Shown: positions 25,238 to 32,156 of the stretch, one piece after another
How positions within the stretch are numbered: the stretch's first letter is position 1
How the letters are laid out: every line of letters starts with the position of its first letter
From: Spirochaetales bacterium
GTDB taxonomy: Bacteria; Spirochaetota; Spirochaetia; JC444; Marispirochaetaceae
Direction: 5' to 3'
NCBI GenBank assembly: GCA_016935695.1
Contig: JAFGQL010000091.1
Span: forward strand, 1 to 34,732
DNA: 34,732 nucleotides
Notes under the pieces: generated by a model
What the model was told of the DNA's origin: nothing
The model's database searches: none
The model's input: only the letters and a program-made list of their open reading frames with translations
Made by a program: the position numbers and the translations under genes

Positions 25238-26032
25238 TCATTGCGCCGAAATGTTGTGCAATTCAGCCTCAATACTTTCGAGTTTTTTCTGCAACGTTGA
25301 AATGGTCTTTTTTAAGCGGGATCTTTCCGCTTCCAGACGCATGAACGGGTCTTTAGCAGGTTCCTCGTTTTTATACATGTGGAGAACACGGTCGGGACTT
25401 TGCCCGCTTAAAAACGCTTTTTCTGCCTGATGTCGTTTCTCGTCATCACGAATGCGCGACAGGGCAGCCATGTTTTCATACCCGAGGGCCGGATCAATGT
25501 CCTTTTTGTATACATTCATTAATGTTTTGGCAGAATGCCGGTACAGCCCTATTTCCCTGTCAACATAATCCTCAAAACTTACATGATATTCCTCACATAA
25601 GTGCAGGGCATCGCAGAGGAGCCTGCCGAATTCCTGCATCAAGGTACCGTTCTTCTCCATGTATTGTTCTTTTATTTTTTGTGTCAATGCGACAAATTTC
25701 GGATTGATACGGAAAACATTCTTTAACAAACCTTTCGTCTCGGCCGTCTCCAGGAGTTTATGGAATATGTTCCAGAACTCTCTTGTATGAGACCTTCTTG
25801 AAACCGGAATACCGCCGCCGGTAAAATGTAAATGGTGAGCGTATTCATGGAGTGCAGTGTATAAAATCTCGTCTTCTGTCTCCATGTTTTTATTATGTAT
25901 GAGTATTTCTCGCTTATCAGGATAATATAAGCCGTCTACTTTCCTGCTCTTCTTTCCTGTAAAAACAACACTGAAATATTCATCACTGGGATGAACTTCC
26001 AACAGAGTCTTTTTAACCTGTTCCTGATTCAC
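25238..26032 (-). CDS. Putative zinc metallopeptidase-like protein with C-terminal coiled coil
   Basis: A 264-residue protein of uncertain family. It contains an HExxH zinc motif (His62, Glu63, His66 in 'LHEYAHHLHF') and, about 20 residues later, an 'SHTREFWNIFHKLLE' segment that could supply the third ligand, in the manner of SprT-like or WLM-type domains. The C-terminal 50 residues ('LEAERSRLKKTISTLQKKLESIEAELHNI') look like a coiled coil. There is no signal peptide, so it is likely cytoplasmic. The start is GTG at 26032, five bases after the stop of the lipoprotein gene, with no clear ribosome-binding site; coupling is likely. Proteolytic activity is not shown. Confidence 0.65.
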   Translation of the reverse strand: MNQEQVKKTLLEVHPSDEYFSVVFTGKKSRKVDGLYYPDKREILIHNKNMETEDEILYTALHEYAHHLHFTGGGIPVSRRSHTREFWNIFHKLLETAETKGLLKNVFRINPKFVALTQKIKEQYMEKNGTLMQEFGRLLCDALHLCEEYHVSFEDYVDREIGLYRHSAKTLMNVYKKDIDPALGYENMAALSRIRDDEKRHQAEKAFLSGQSPDRVLHMYKNEEPAKDPFMRLEAERSRLKKTISTLQKKLESIEAELHNISAQ

Positions 26033-26036
26033 TTTA

Positions 26037-27329
26037 TTACTCTACACCGAGATACCTTGTAATTTCTTCTATATAGCCCTGGTCATTTCCCATTTTGTTT
26101 AAGAGCTTTTTGACCGTCCGCTCATAGGATTGAGCCATGGTGATGCCTCCGTCTTTCTGCGCGGGACTCTCATAGGTGTAGATGGTATCTCCGTTACGTA
26201 TGATCTTTACAATCATCCGGGCCTGACTGATAAAAAGCGCCTTTTCATCAAAGCGTGGAAAATCCTCCAGAACAAGCTCCACATCCAGCGTCAGGGAAGC
26301 TGCCTCGTCAGTAATCTTTATGGGAAATCCGCTTCTGGAAAACAATGCATGGGTCATACCTTCAACGCCTGGAACGGTTTCTCCGCCGTTTTGCCGGAAC
26401 ACAAACCGTGCTTTAAGCTGATCGACCTTCACAATGACGGGAAATTCCGGGTTTGCAAGTTTCCTTCGCATGAGCCCGTCTTCTATATTCAGTTTTTTCA
26501 GGTCCAAACTCAGGACGATATGATTTTCACCAGTAATGAGCCCTTCTATGTCAACGCCTTGTGTGTATGTCCCGCCGCTGTTGCTGAAGACAGTATGTTC
26601 ACTGCCATTGTTTTTGCTGTATATCCTGACCGGAATGCCATCCAGGCCTTCGTCCCTGTAACTCACAAAAATATCCATCGGCACAGCTTTTCCCGGTTCC
26701 GCAAGAATTACCTTGTCGCGGGAGTTTATTTTAATACCGGAAACATAATCAAACACCCTGGACTCGATAGTATCCAGAAGAATACCATTTCCTGTTTCGT
26801 CTTTTATGCTGGCGATGTAGGGCGATTCGGTGAGAATACCAAGGGCTGTTACATAGGCGGAAATTCGTTTAGATATATCCGCATTTTCGCCTTCCTTTAT
26901 AATGTTCAGTACTCGTTCACGCAACCTCTGTTTCTGGAGCTCAAAATCCGCCTTAGAAAATCGCATGTACACCCAATACCCGTCTTTTGTCGAGTAATAA
27001 GAATCAAAGATGCTCACACCTTCCAGAACGTGGTTGATATTCTCGACAATTCTGTTGGTAATACGGCTAAAACTCTCGCCGTCAGAACTGTCCTGCTGCA
27101 GTACTTCCAGTTCACCCTTGATACTCGTGGAAATTGATGAAGCCATCTCTCCCAGGGCCGCTTTTCTGGCCAGCTCCCTGTCCTCTCCTTCAATTCCTGT
27201 ATTTGAATACCCGATTCCAATGTAGTATTTTGGATCTGTCGGCTGTTTTTGCACCCATTCCGGTTTGGACGGGGCGCTTACACAGGAAATAAGCGTAATG
27301 GTGATTGCTAAAAATGATATGTACTTCAT
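26037..27329 (-). CDS. LPP20-family lipoprotein, long form
   Basis: A 430-residue predicted lipoprotein with signal 'MKYISFLAITITLISC' (lipobox LISC). Residues about 24-110 match the LPP20 domain ('PEWVQKQPTDPKYYIGIGYSN', then 'ELARKAALGEMASSIS'). The C-terminal 300 residues form a larger region of beta character ('IKINSRDKVILAEPGKAVPMDIFVSYRDEG') that I do not recognise. AAGGA lies eight bases before the ATG. It follows the shorter lipoprotein genes on the same strand and is five bases from the peptidase-like gene. LPP20 proteins are envelope lipoproteins of unclear role. The function here is unknown. Confidence 0.8.
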   Translation of the reverse strand: MKYISFLAITITLISCVSAPSKPEWVQKQPTDPKYYIGIGYSNTGIEGEDRELARKAALGEMASSISTSIKGELEVLQQDSSDGESFSRITNRIVENINHVLEGVSIFDSYYSTKDGYWVYMRFSKADFELQKQRLRERVLNIIKEGENADISKRISAYVTALGILTESPYIASIKDETGNGILLDTIESRVFDYVSGIKINSRDKVILAEPGKAVPMDIFVSYRDEGLDGIPVRIYSKNNGSEHTVFSNSGGTYTQGVDIEGLITGENHIVLSLDLKKLNIEDGLMRRKLANPEFPVIVKVDQLKARFVFRQNGGETVPGVEGMTHALFSRSGFPIKITDEAASLTLDVELVLEDFPRFDEKALFISQARMIVKIIRNGDTIYTYESPAQKDGGITMAQSYERTVKKLLNKMGNDQGYIEEITRYLGVE

Positions 27330-27384
27330 GATAGTATCCTTGAAATGGAATCAACGCTAACATCTTAGAGCATAATATACTTTT

Positions 27385-28242
27385 TTACTCGGGAGCAATG
27401 GCAACCGAATAAAAATATTCTCCGTCCGTCCAGCGGGCGATGATGTAAAAACCGCGCAGAATCCCCGTCGAGTACTCATAGGTATCGTCGGAGAATATAT
27501 CCCCACTGTCTACAATACTCTCCAGGTCCTGCTGGTTTACAATATGCACGTGCTGCTGTTTCAAGAGTTCAGCAAACGCATTTTTATCTGCGGCTATCAA
27601 TGAATCACTGATGCGTACATATTTCCGCGAACCGCCTGCAGCCAGTTTAAACCCGGGTACGTCAGGAAGGGTATCCTCAATACGAAAACGGTATCCCTCC
27701 GGTACTTTTACAAAGGAAGGAGAAATTTTCAACTGCGGGTGACATGTCAGAAGAAAGGTCCCTTTTTCATTTCTTGATTCAGCAAGAACAATTAATTCCT
27801 CGGCCATGACAGGAACCTCGTCCTCGTCATACCGGGCAATAACCTCCTGGCTGTAATAATGGCTGGAACCTCTGCGGACCGTAACTGAATGTGCTAAACC
27901 GATAATTTTATTATATCTGACTGCCTGCATTGCGGCATATTCCAGGGCGGCTTGCCGTTCCTTCTCTTCATCAACGTAAGGATACGCAATACCGAGAAAC
28001 AAAGGAATGTCTCCGGCTGGAATGTTGTTCCATACCCAATCAGGGAATCCTTCTATGTCATGGAGCCCTTCAACAGGCTGAATATGCTCCTGCCATGGTG
28101 CATGTTCAAAATAATAAACACGTCTGCTGGTCCAGGTATCATAGACACCCTGGGTTACTTCATCAGCGGGTTCAGGATCTTTAGAAACGCAATTTATACA
28201 CAGTAGTAAACACAGCAGAATGACAAAAAAAAATGGCTTCAC
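27385..28242 (-). CDS. Lipoprotein, LPP20-like
   Basis: A 285-residue predicted lipoprotein with signal 'MKPFFFVILLCLLLCINC' and lipobox INC. The segment 'FPDWVWNNIPAGDIPLFLGIAYPYV..ERQAALEYAAMQA' resembles the LPP20 pattern of Trp-rich repeat, glycine turn and Ala-rich helix, but the rest is divergent. The start is GTG at 28242 with GGGGTC upstream. An intrinsic terminator ends only 11 bases before this start, so expression probably depends on read-through or on an unseen promoter. The next gene (27329) begins after a 55-base gap. No partner or substrate is evident. Confidence 0.7.
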   Translation of the reverse strand: MKPFFFVILLCLLLCINCVSKDPEPADEVTQGVYDTWTSRRVYYFEHAPWQEHIQPVEGLHDIEGFPDWVWNNIPAGDIPLFLGIAYPYVDEEKERQAALEYAAMQAVRYNKIIGLAHSVTVRRGSSHYYSQEVIARYDEDEVPVMAEELIVLAESRNEKGTFLLTCHPQLKISPSFVKVPEGYRFRIEDTLPDVPGFKLAAGGSRKYVRISDSLIAADKNAFAELLKQQHVHIVNQQDLESIVDSGDIFSDDTYEYSTGILRGFYIIARWTDGEYFYSVAIAPE

Positions 28243-28253
28243 AATGACCCCAT

Positions 28254-28288
28254 ATAAAAAATGCGGGGGATCCGGTGTTCCCCCGCAT
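28254..28288 (-). terminator. Intrinsic terminator after the first LPP20 lipoprotein gene
   Basis: On the minus strand ATGCGGGGGA pairs perfectly with TCCCCCGCAT (10 bp, 8-base loop; 28261-28288). Five to six T follow (28255-28260), then TATA. It lies 14 bases after the stop at 28303 and 11 bases before the next gene's GTG start at 28242, so it should reduce transcription into the two downstream lipoprotein genes and the peptidase-like gene. Confidence 0.88.
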
Positions 28289-28302
28289 ATATGTAGTGCT
28301 GT

Positions 28303-28830
28303 TTATTCGCTTTCCAGTTCTTTATCAAGCCACTTCATGGCTTCCGCAGCTTTAAATTCTGCAAATGCGGCACTTTCATTCCGCTGGAATTCAGATAAAG
28401 CGGAATCTTTCAATGCTGACTTTTCATACATTACCAGCACATACACAGTCCCGTCTTTTGAAAGGTGTTTTTCGATGACCTTTGACCCGACAAGCGTGGT
28501 ATCGGCAATCTGTTTTGATACGGTTTCAATAAAATTGATTACCTGGCTGTCGCCGTCAACGCCTGCTTCCTGTGCATAGGACTTCACCGCGTTGGATACT
28601 TCAAGGCTAACCTGGCGGGCAATTTCATCTCGAGCCTGGGAAGTAGCCGCAGTAATAGCCATCTGGGGGTTCTGGGATTTATACATACCAGAGGCGTAGT
28701 AAGCATCTTCTGCTACCGGTACATTAAGAAACCATTCGGGCATGTCTTTTGTATCTACCTCGTCTTTCGACGCGCAGGATACTGCGAAAACTGACAACAT
28801 TACCAAAAGAAATAGAACAGCTTTTTTCAT
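28303..28830 (-). CDS. LPP20-family lipoprotein, short form
   Basis: A 175-residue lipoprotein: 'MKKAVLFLLVMLSVFAVSC' with lipobox VSC, then the LPP20 domain with 'MPEWFLNVPVAEDAYYASGMYKS', an Ala-rich 'ITAATSQARDEIARQVSLEV' helix and 'DGTVYVLVMYEKSAL'. This is the compact classical form of the family, whereas its two downstream relatives are longer. AGAGGAG lies nine bases before the ATG, and a good promoter lies at 28861-28890. It is the first of a three-lipoprotein series with a terminator after it, so it is probably the most strongly expressed. Confidence 0.88.
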   Translation of the reverse strand: MKKAVLFLLVMLSVFAVSCASKDEVDTKDMPEWFLNVPVAEDAYYASGMYKSQNPQMAITAATSQARDEIARQVSLEVSNAVKSYAQEAGVDGDSQVINFIETVSKQIADTTLVGSKVIEKHLSKDGTVYVLVMYEKSALKDSALSEFQRNESAAFAEFKAAEAMKWLDKELESE

Positions 28831-28860
28831 AACGAATCTCCTCTTTCTAAAGTCTAGTTA

Positions 28861-28890
28861 AGTATAATCACGAAAAAATACCTTTTTCAA
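28861..28890 (-). promoter_or_regulatory. Promoter of the LPP20 lipoprotein gene
   Basis: Minus-strand TTGAAA (28885-28890, five of six) and TATACT (28861-28866, five of six) are 18 bases apart, with a T-rich spacer and TG close upstream of the -10 box. The start point would be near 28854, giving a short 24-base leader with the AGAGGAG site. Confidence 0.6.
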
Positions 28891-28972
28891 TGATTGTTCA
28901 CTCTTTTTAACAACATAGGTTACCCTAATTGTCACTTTTGCATTTTAGCACAATATATGTTATAAGTGGGTC

Positions 28973-29209
28973 ATGAAAAAGCCGAAAGTCTTTAAATATG
29001 TCATCGACAGCCTGACACCGGAAAAGGCTGAAAAGCTGAAAATTGCATTGGAAAGCGTCGACTCCATCAAAGGCATACGTATCAGTACCGTGACTGGCAT
29101 TCTTGAAGTACAGGCCCTCAGGAATGTCTATGACGAGATTTGTATCGCTACAAAATTTTCCGGGGTTACCATTCGTACCGAGGTAAAAAAGCGGACAATT
29201 TTCGGATAA
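28973..29209 (+). CDS. Small protein of unknown function (78 aa)
   Basis: A 78-residue protein with no recognised domain. It has a central 'EKAEKLKIALESVDSIKGIRIST' helix-strand and later strands ('TGILEVQALRNVYDEICIATKFSGVTI'), a pattern that could be a ferredoxin-like small fold, but no metal-binding CxxC is present. There is no membrane segment. TTGTCA (28930-28935) upstream is a -35 candidate without a good -10. It precedes birA by 67 bases on the same strand and may or may not share its transcript. Confidence 0.6.
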   Translation: MKKPKVFKYVIDSLTPEKAEKLKIALESVDSIKGIRISTVTGILEVQALRNVYDEICIATKFSGVTIRTEVKKRTIFG

Positions 29210-29256
29210 ACTGTCGCGCAAACGATATTGTGACTATTGACGCATTCTGCTTATTA

Positions 29257-29286
29257 CGTTAACTATTGATTCACACATGGTTAACG
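29257..29286 (+). promoter_or_regulatory. BirA (BioO-like) operator over the birA start
   Basis: CGTTAAC (29257-29263) and GTTAACG (29280-29286) are perfect inverted repeats separated by 16 bases. The known bacterial BirA site is a GTTAAC-containing palindrome with 14-16 bases between GTTAACC and GGTTAAC; here the right half is GGTTAAC and the left half GTTAACT, with 14 bases between. The right half covers the birA start codon (29277-29279), and a TTGACG -35 box (29237-29242) puts a weak -10 TAACTA (29260-29265) in the left half. Biotin-dependent repression of birA-bioYMN follows by inference. Confidence 0.72.
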
Positions 29287-30176
29287 ATATACATAAATTA
29301 ATCTATGACATTTTAGCCTCCTCCGAAAGCCCGGTGAGCGGTACCTGTATCGGGAAACAAGTGGGTGTATCAAAGGTAGCCGTGTGGAAGCATATACAGA
29401 CACTTCGAAGGAATGGATACGCCATCTCCACATCTGCAAAGGGATATACACTGGCGGGTAAACCGGATACGCCGGATAATCTACAAATTGAAAGGAAAAA
29501 CACGACGGTTTACCACTACGATACCATTGCCTCCACTATGAACGCTGTGCTGCAGAAAGACCTGACCGGTGAATTCACATTCATCAGTGCCGATGCGCAG
29601 ACCGAAGGCAGAGGGTACGACGGAACAGCCTGGGAGTCTCCTGATGGCGGGCTGTACGGTACCTTGGCCTTTTCATCCTCGTATCCGATATTCTGCTGTG
29701 ACATATACCAGTACCTTTCAGCCACTGCCATCATCCGTGTTCTTTACGAGCTGTACGGTGTCTCCGTATCTTTTATGTGGCCGTCGGATTTTATACTGGA
29801 TAATAAAAAAATAGGCGGCTTGTTGATGGAAGTACATGGAGGATATTATTCATCGGGAAAGTGTATGCTTGGTACCGGCCTCTATGTGCATAATAAGCCA
29901 TCCAAGACCGGTGCGGCCTGCCTTGATCAGTTTGTTTCAAAACCAACATCACGCGCAGACATCGTAAATTCCTACTTGACGATCTTTTTAGATTTTTTAA
30001 ACAAGATGCCTGTTCCCCGTATTGTTGAGTTTTTTAATAAACACCGTCATCTTTTAAAGGACGCAGTGCTGACCTCAGAAAAAATTCCTGAGGGGGCACC
30101 CGGAGTCTTTATGGATAAAATATACATGAGACATCCGTCAATACAGGCATTAACGATTCATAACGGAGACATATAA
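29277..30176 (+). CDS. birA: Biotin--protein ligase / biotin operon repressor, divergent biotin loop
   Basis: A 299-residue bifunctional BirA. Residues about 1-60 are a winged-helix domain (helix-turn-helix 'GTCIGKQVGVSKVAVWKHIQTLR'), so it can bind DNA. The ligase core has STMNAV, 'AQTEG', WPSD (168-171) and KIGGLLMEV with the catalytic-type Lys178. The biotin-binding loop is GRGYDGTAW (111-119), whereas E. coli has GRGRRGRKW, so the Arg equivalent to R118 is Tyr114. The WPND motif is WPSD. No ribosome-binding site precedes the ATG and the mRNA may be nearly leaderless. The stop TAA is followed directly by the bioY ATG. The target is presumably the carboxylase BCCP. Confidence 0.85.
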   Translation: MVNDIHKLIYDILASSESPVSGTCIGKQVGVSKVAVWKHIQTLRRNGYAISTSAKGYTLAGKPDTPDNLQIERKNTTVYHYDTIASTMNAVLQKDLTGEFTFISADAQTEGRGYDGTAWESPDGGLYGTLAFSSSYPIFCCDIYQYLSATAIIRVLYELYGVSVSFMWPSDFILDNKKIGGLLMEVHGGYYSSGKCMLGTGLYVHNKPSKTGAACLDQFVSKPTSRADIVNSYLTIFLDFLNKMPVPRIVEFFNKHRHLLKDAVLTSEKIPEGAPGVFMDKIYMRHPSIQALTIHNGDI

Positions 30177-30767
30177 ATGAACACTGTAAAAAACATGATG
30201 TTTGCTTCCCTTTTTTCAGCTTTGTATGTTGCGGGAACAATAATCCGTATTCCGATTCCACCTGTTCCCATAGTATTGACTAATATATTCCTGGTGCTCG
30301 GAGGCTTTGTCCTCGGTCCTTTATGGGGCAGTCTGTCTGTAGGGCTATATTTGTTGTTCGGTACGCTGGGCCTTCCGGTGTTCTCCAGCGGCGGAGGCGT
30401 CGCAGTATTCATGGGTCCCAGCGGAGGATATCTTTTCGGTTATCTGCTCTGTTCCATTACTTCCGGCTTATCGCGAAATATTGCACGAGGCAGTTTTAAA
30501 GGTTACCTTGCAGGAACGGTGTTAGGTATGCTTTCAATCTATCTGCCTGCTATTCCCTGGCTTTCATGGGTGCTTCAGACAGATTGGATAAAAAGCCTGA
30601 CCCTTGGTTTTTTTCCTTTTATTGCAGGTGACATTCTTAAAGGTTTCATTTCTGTTGCAGTTGTGCGCTATATTTCCGCCAATGCCGGCCGATTTATCCT
30701 CAACCGGACTTGGGACTCTCCACAACGGAACAGCGACATTGGAAATTCGGTTCACAGTAATGGCTGA
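30177..30767 (+). CDS. bioY: Biotin transporter S component
   Basis: A 196-residue membrane protein that binds biotin as the S component of an energy-coupling-factor transporter. About six hydrophobic segments are seen. 'ALYVAGTIIRIPIPPVPIVLTNIFLVLGGFVLGPLWG' and 'PVFSSGGGVAVFMGPSGGYLFGYL' are BioY hallmarks. The ATG follows the birA TAA with no gap. The C-terminal tail extends about 20 residues past the last membrane segment, and its last eight bases overlap the bioM start, indicating translational coupling. Confidence 0.93.
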   Translation: MNTVKNMMFASLFSALYVAGTIIRIPIPPVPIVLTNIFLVLGGFVLGPLWGSLSVGLYLLFGTLGLPVFSSGGGVAVFMGPSGGYLFGYLLCSITSGLSRNIARGSFKGYLAGTVLGMLSIYLPAIPWLSWVLQTDWIKSLTLGFFPFIAGDILKGFISVAVVRYISANAGRFILNRTWDSPQRNSDIGNSVHSNG

Positions 30768-31482
30768 AGACATATTCAGGCTTTCCGGACTTGTTCTTGA
30801 AAAAGATGGCAGCCGACTTCTTGATATTCCAGATTTCTCCGTTCGCACCGGAGAATTCATTGTATGCACAGGTCCGAATGGCGCGGGTAAAACGATGCTG
30901 ATCCGCTCGCTTCTTGGATTCGAACCTGATGTATATGAAAGCGTTCTTCTCCGCGGTTCACGGCTGCGAAAGCCCTTGTCTCAATCTAAAGACAGAGTAT
31001 CCTATGTTCCGCAGCATCCGGAAAACTATATGCTCGGCGCTACCGTGCTTGAGGACATTCTGTTTTCATCTTCAAAGGACTTGATGGCAAGGAATGACAA
31101 TATCATTAAAAACCTGGGCGTTTCCCATCTTCTGGATAAACCTACAGCCCTGCTCTCCGGCGGTGAGAAAAAGCGGGTTTCGCTGGTATCCGCCCTCACC
31201 AGTGAACCGGAAATACTTATTTTGGACGAACCCTTTACTGAGCTTGATTATGATGGTGTACGCGAGATGTCGTCCCTTTTGCACAACATACATGAAAAGG
31301 GTACCTGTGTTTTTCTTGTCACCCATGATATTTCCAAAATACTCGCATATTCATCCCGGCTCATTTGCCTGAATACCGGCCGTATTTCTCTTGACATCTT
31401 ACCCGGACAAGTAAAACCCCATCACTCTGCATTGGGTTTCCGTGTTCCGGATATACCGGTATGTGAATGTGTATGGAAATGA
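30760..31482 (+). CDS. bioM: ATPase of the biotin ECF transporter
   Basis: A 240-residue EcfA-type ATPase. Walker A GPNGAGKTM lies near residues 38-46, the Q-loop is in 'YVPQHPENYMLGATVLEDILF' (the PENQ-like segment typical of ECF ATPases), the signature is LSGGEKKR, Walker B is 'ILILDEPFTELDY', and the switch His is in 'LVTHDISKI'. The open frame extends upstream, but the earlier Met codons lie deep inside bioY, and ATG 30760 gives a normal N-terminus. It overlaps bioY by eight bases and bioN by up to sixteen. Confidence 0.9.
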   Translation: MAEDIFRLSGLVLEKDGSRLLDIPDFSVRTGEFIVCTGPNGAGKTMLIRSLLGFEPDVYESVLLRGSRLRKPLSQSKDRVSYVPQHPENYMLGATVLEDILFSSSKDLMARNDNIIKNLGVSHLLDKPTALLSGGEKKRVSLVSALTSEPEILILDEPFTELDYDGVREMSSLLHNIHEKGTCVFLVTHDISKILAYSSRLICLNTGRISLDILPGQVKPHHSALGFRVPDIPVCECVWK

Positions 31483-32153
31483 AAACTCCGGCGCAAAATA
31501 TGCTCACTGCCTTTACTGGCGGAATGCTCATTGCTTCTTCTTCCTGTCTTGCGGCTCTTTTTTACCTTCCCTTAGGCGTATTGTTACTGTTTCTGTCTGA
31601 ATCCAAAGGGGAACTGTTTTTACGTATAATAAAGATACAGCTGTTTCTTTTCTGCATGTATCTGATCGGTTCAATGAGCTTTAGCACACCCGCAGCGTCG
31701 TGGCTGACAGCAGCGCTCTACAGAAGTCTTCCCCTTCTGGTATCTACCGCCTTTGTCCTTATTATGCTTTCTCCGTTAAAGCCGGGAGATATCCAGCGGG
31801 GCACCCATACACTGTTCAGGTTCATTCCGTTTATTCCTGCGAGGCAGGTCTCGTTCATGGCGGCAATGAGCTACCGTTTTCTCATAGAAGCCGTTTCTGT
31901 ACTCAAGTCCCACCGGCAGCATCTCCATTTCCGCAAAAGAGCCTCCATATCTTATCTTGAATACGGCCAAACCCTTCTTTTGTCCCCTCTTTTGTTATTG
32001 TTCTCCAGAGCTGAACAACTGTCGGAGGCCTATGTTTTCAGAAATACCCATACTGAAGATGCGGCTGAACCTTTAGAACTCGGTGGTGTCAGATTCTGGG
32101 TCACTATCTGTTTTTTGTTTGCCATAAAAATCGTTAGCATCTATACTGTGTAA
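31467..32153 (+). CDS. bioN: Transmembrane T component of the biotin ECF transporter
   Basis: A 228-residue EcfT-like membrane protein with about five to six hydrophobic segments. The cytoplasmic coupling helix contains 'MSYRFLIEAVSVLKSHRQHLHFRK', where the Arg-containing motifs contact the ATPase. Sequence conservation in this family is low, so assignment leans on position after bioY and bioM. Three in-frame ATGs compete (31467, 31473, 31479); the last overlaps the bioM stop as ATGA, but none has a clear ribosome-binding site. With this gene the ECF importer BioYMN is complete. Confidence 0.82.
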   Translation: MCMEMKTPAQNMLTAFTGGMLIASSSCLAALFYLPLGVLLLFLSESKGELFLRIIKIQLFLFCMYLIGSMSFSTPAASWLTAALYRSLPLLVSTAFVLIMLSPLKPGDIQRGTHTLFRFIPFIPARQVSFMAAMSYRFLIEAVSVLKSHRQHLHFRKRASISYLEYGQTLLLSPLLLLFSRAEQLSEAYVFRNTHTEDAAEPLELGGVRFWVTICFLFAIKIVSIYTV

Positions 32154-32156
32154 GAA

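Noticed and set aside
26130-27137. 335-codon open frame on the plus strand opposite the long LPP20 lipoprotein gene
   Set aside because: It has no family motif and no ribosome-binding site, and its composition is that of an antisense shadow. The minus-strand gene has a signal peptide and the LPP20 domain.
30604-30759. Upstream in-frame start for bioM inside bioY
   Set aside because: It would overlap bioY by more than 150 bases and add a hydrophobic tail that is not seen in ECF ATPases. ATG 30760 gives a normal N-terminus.
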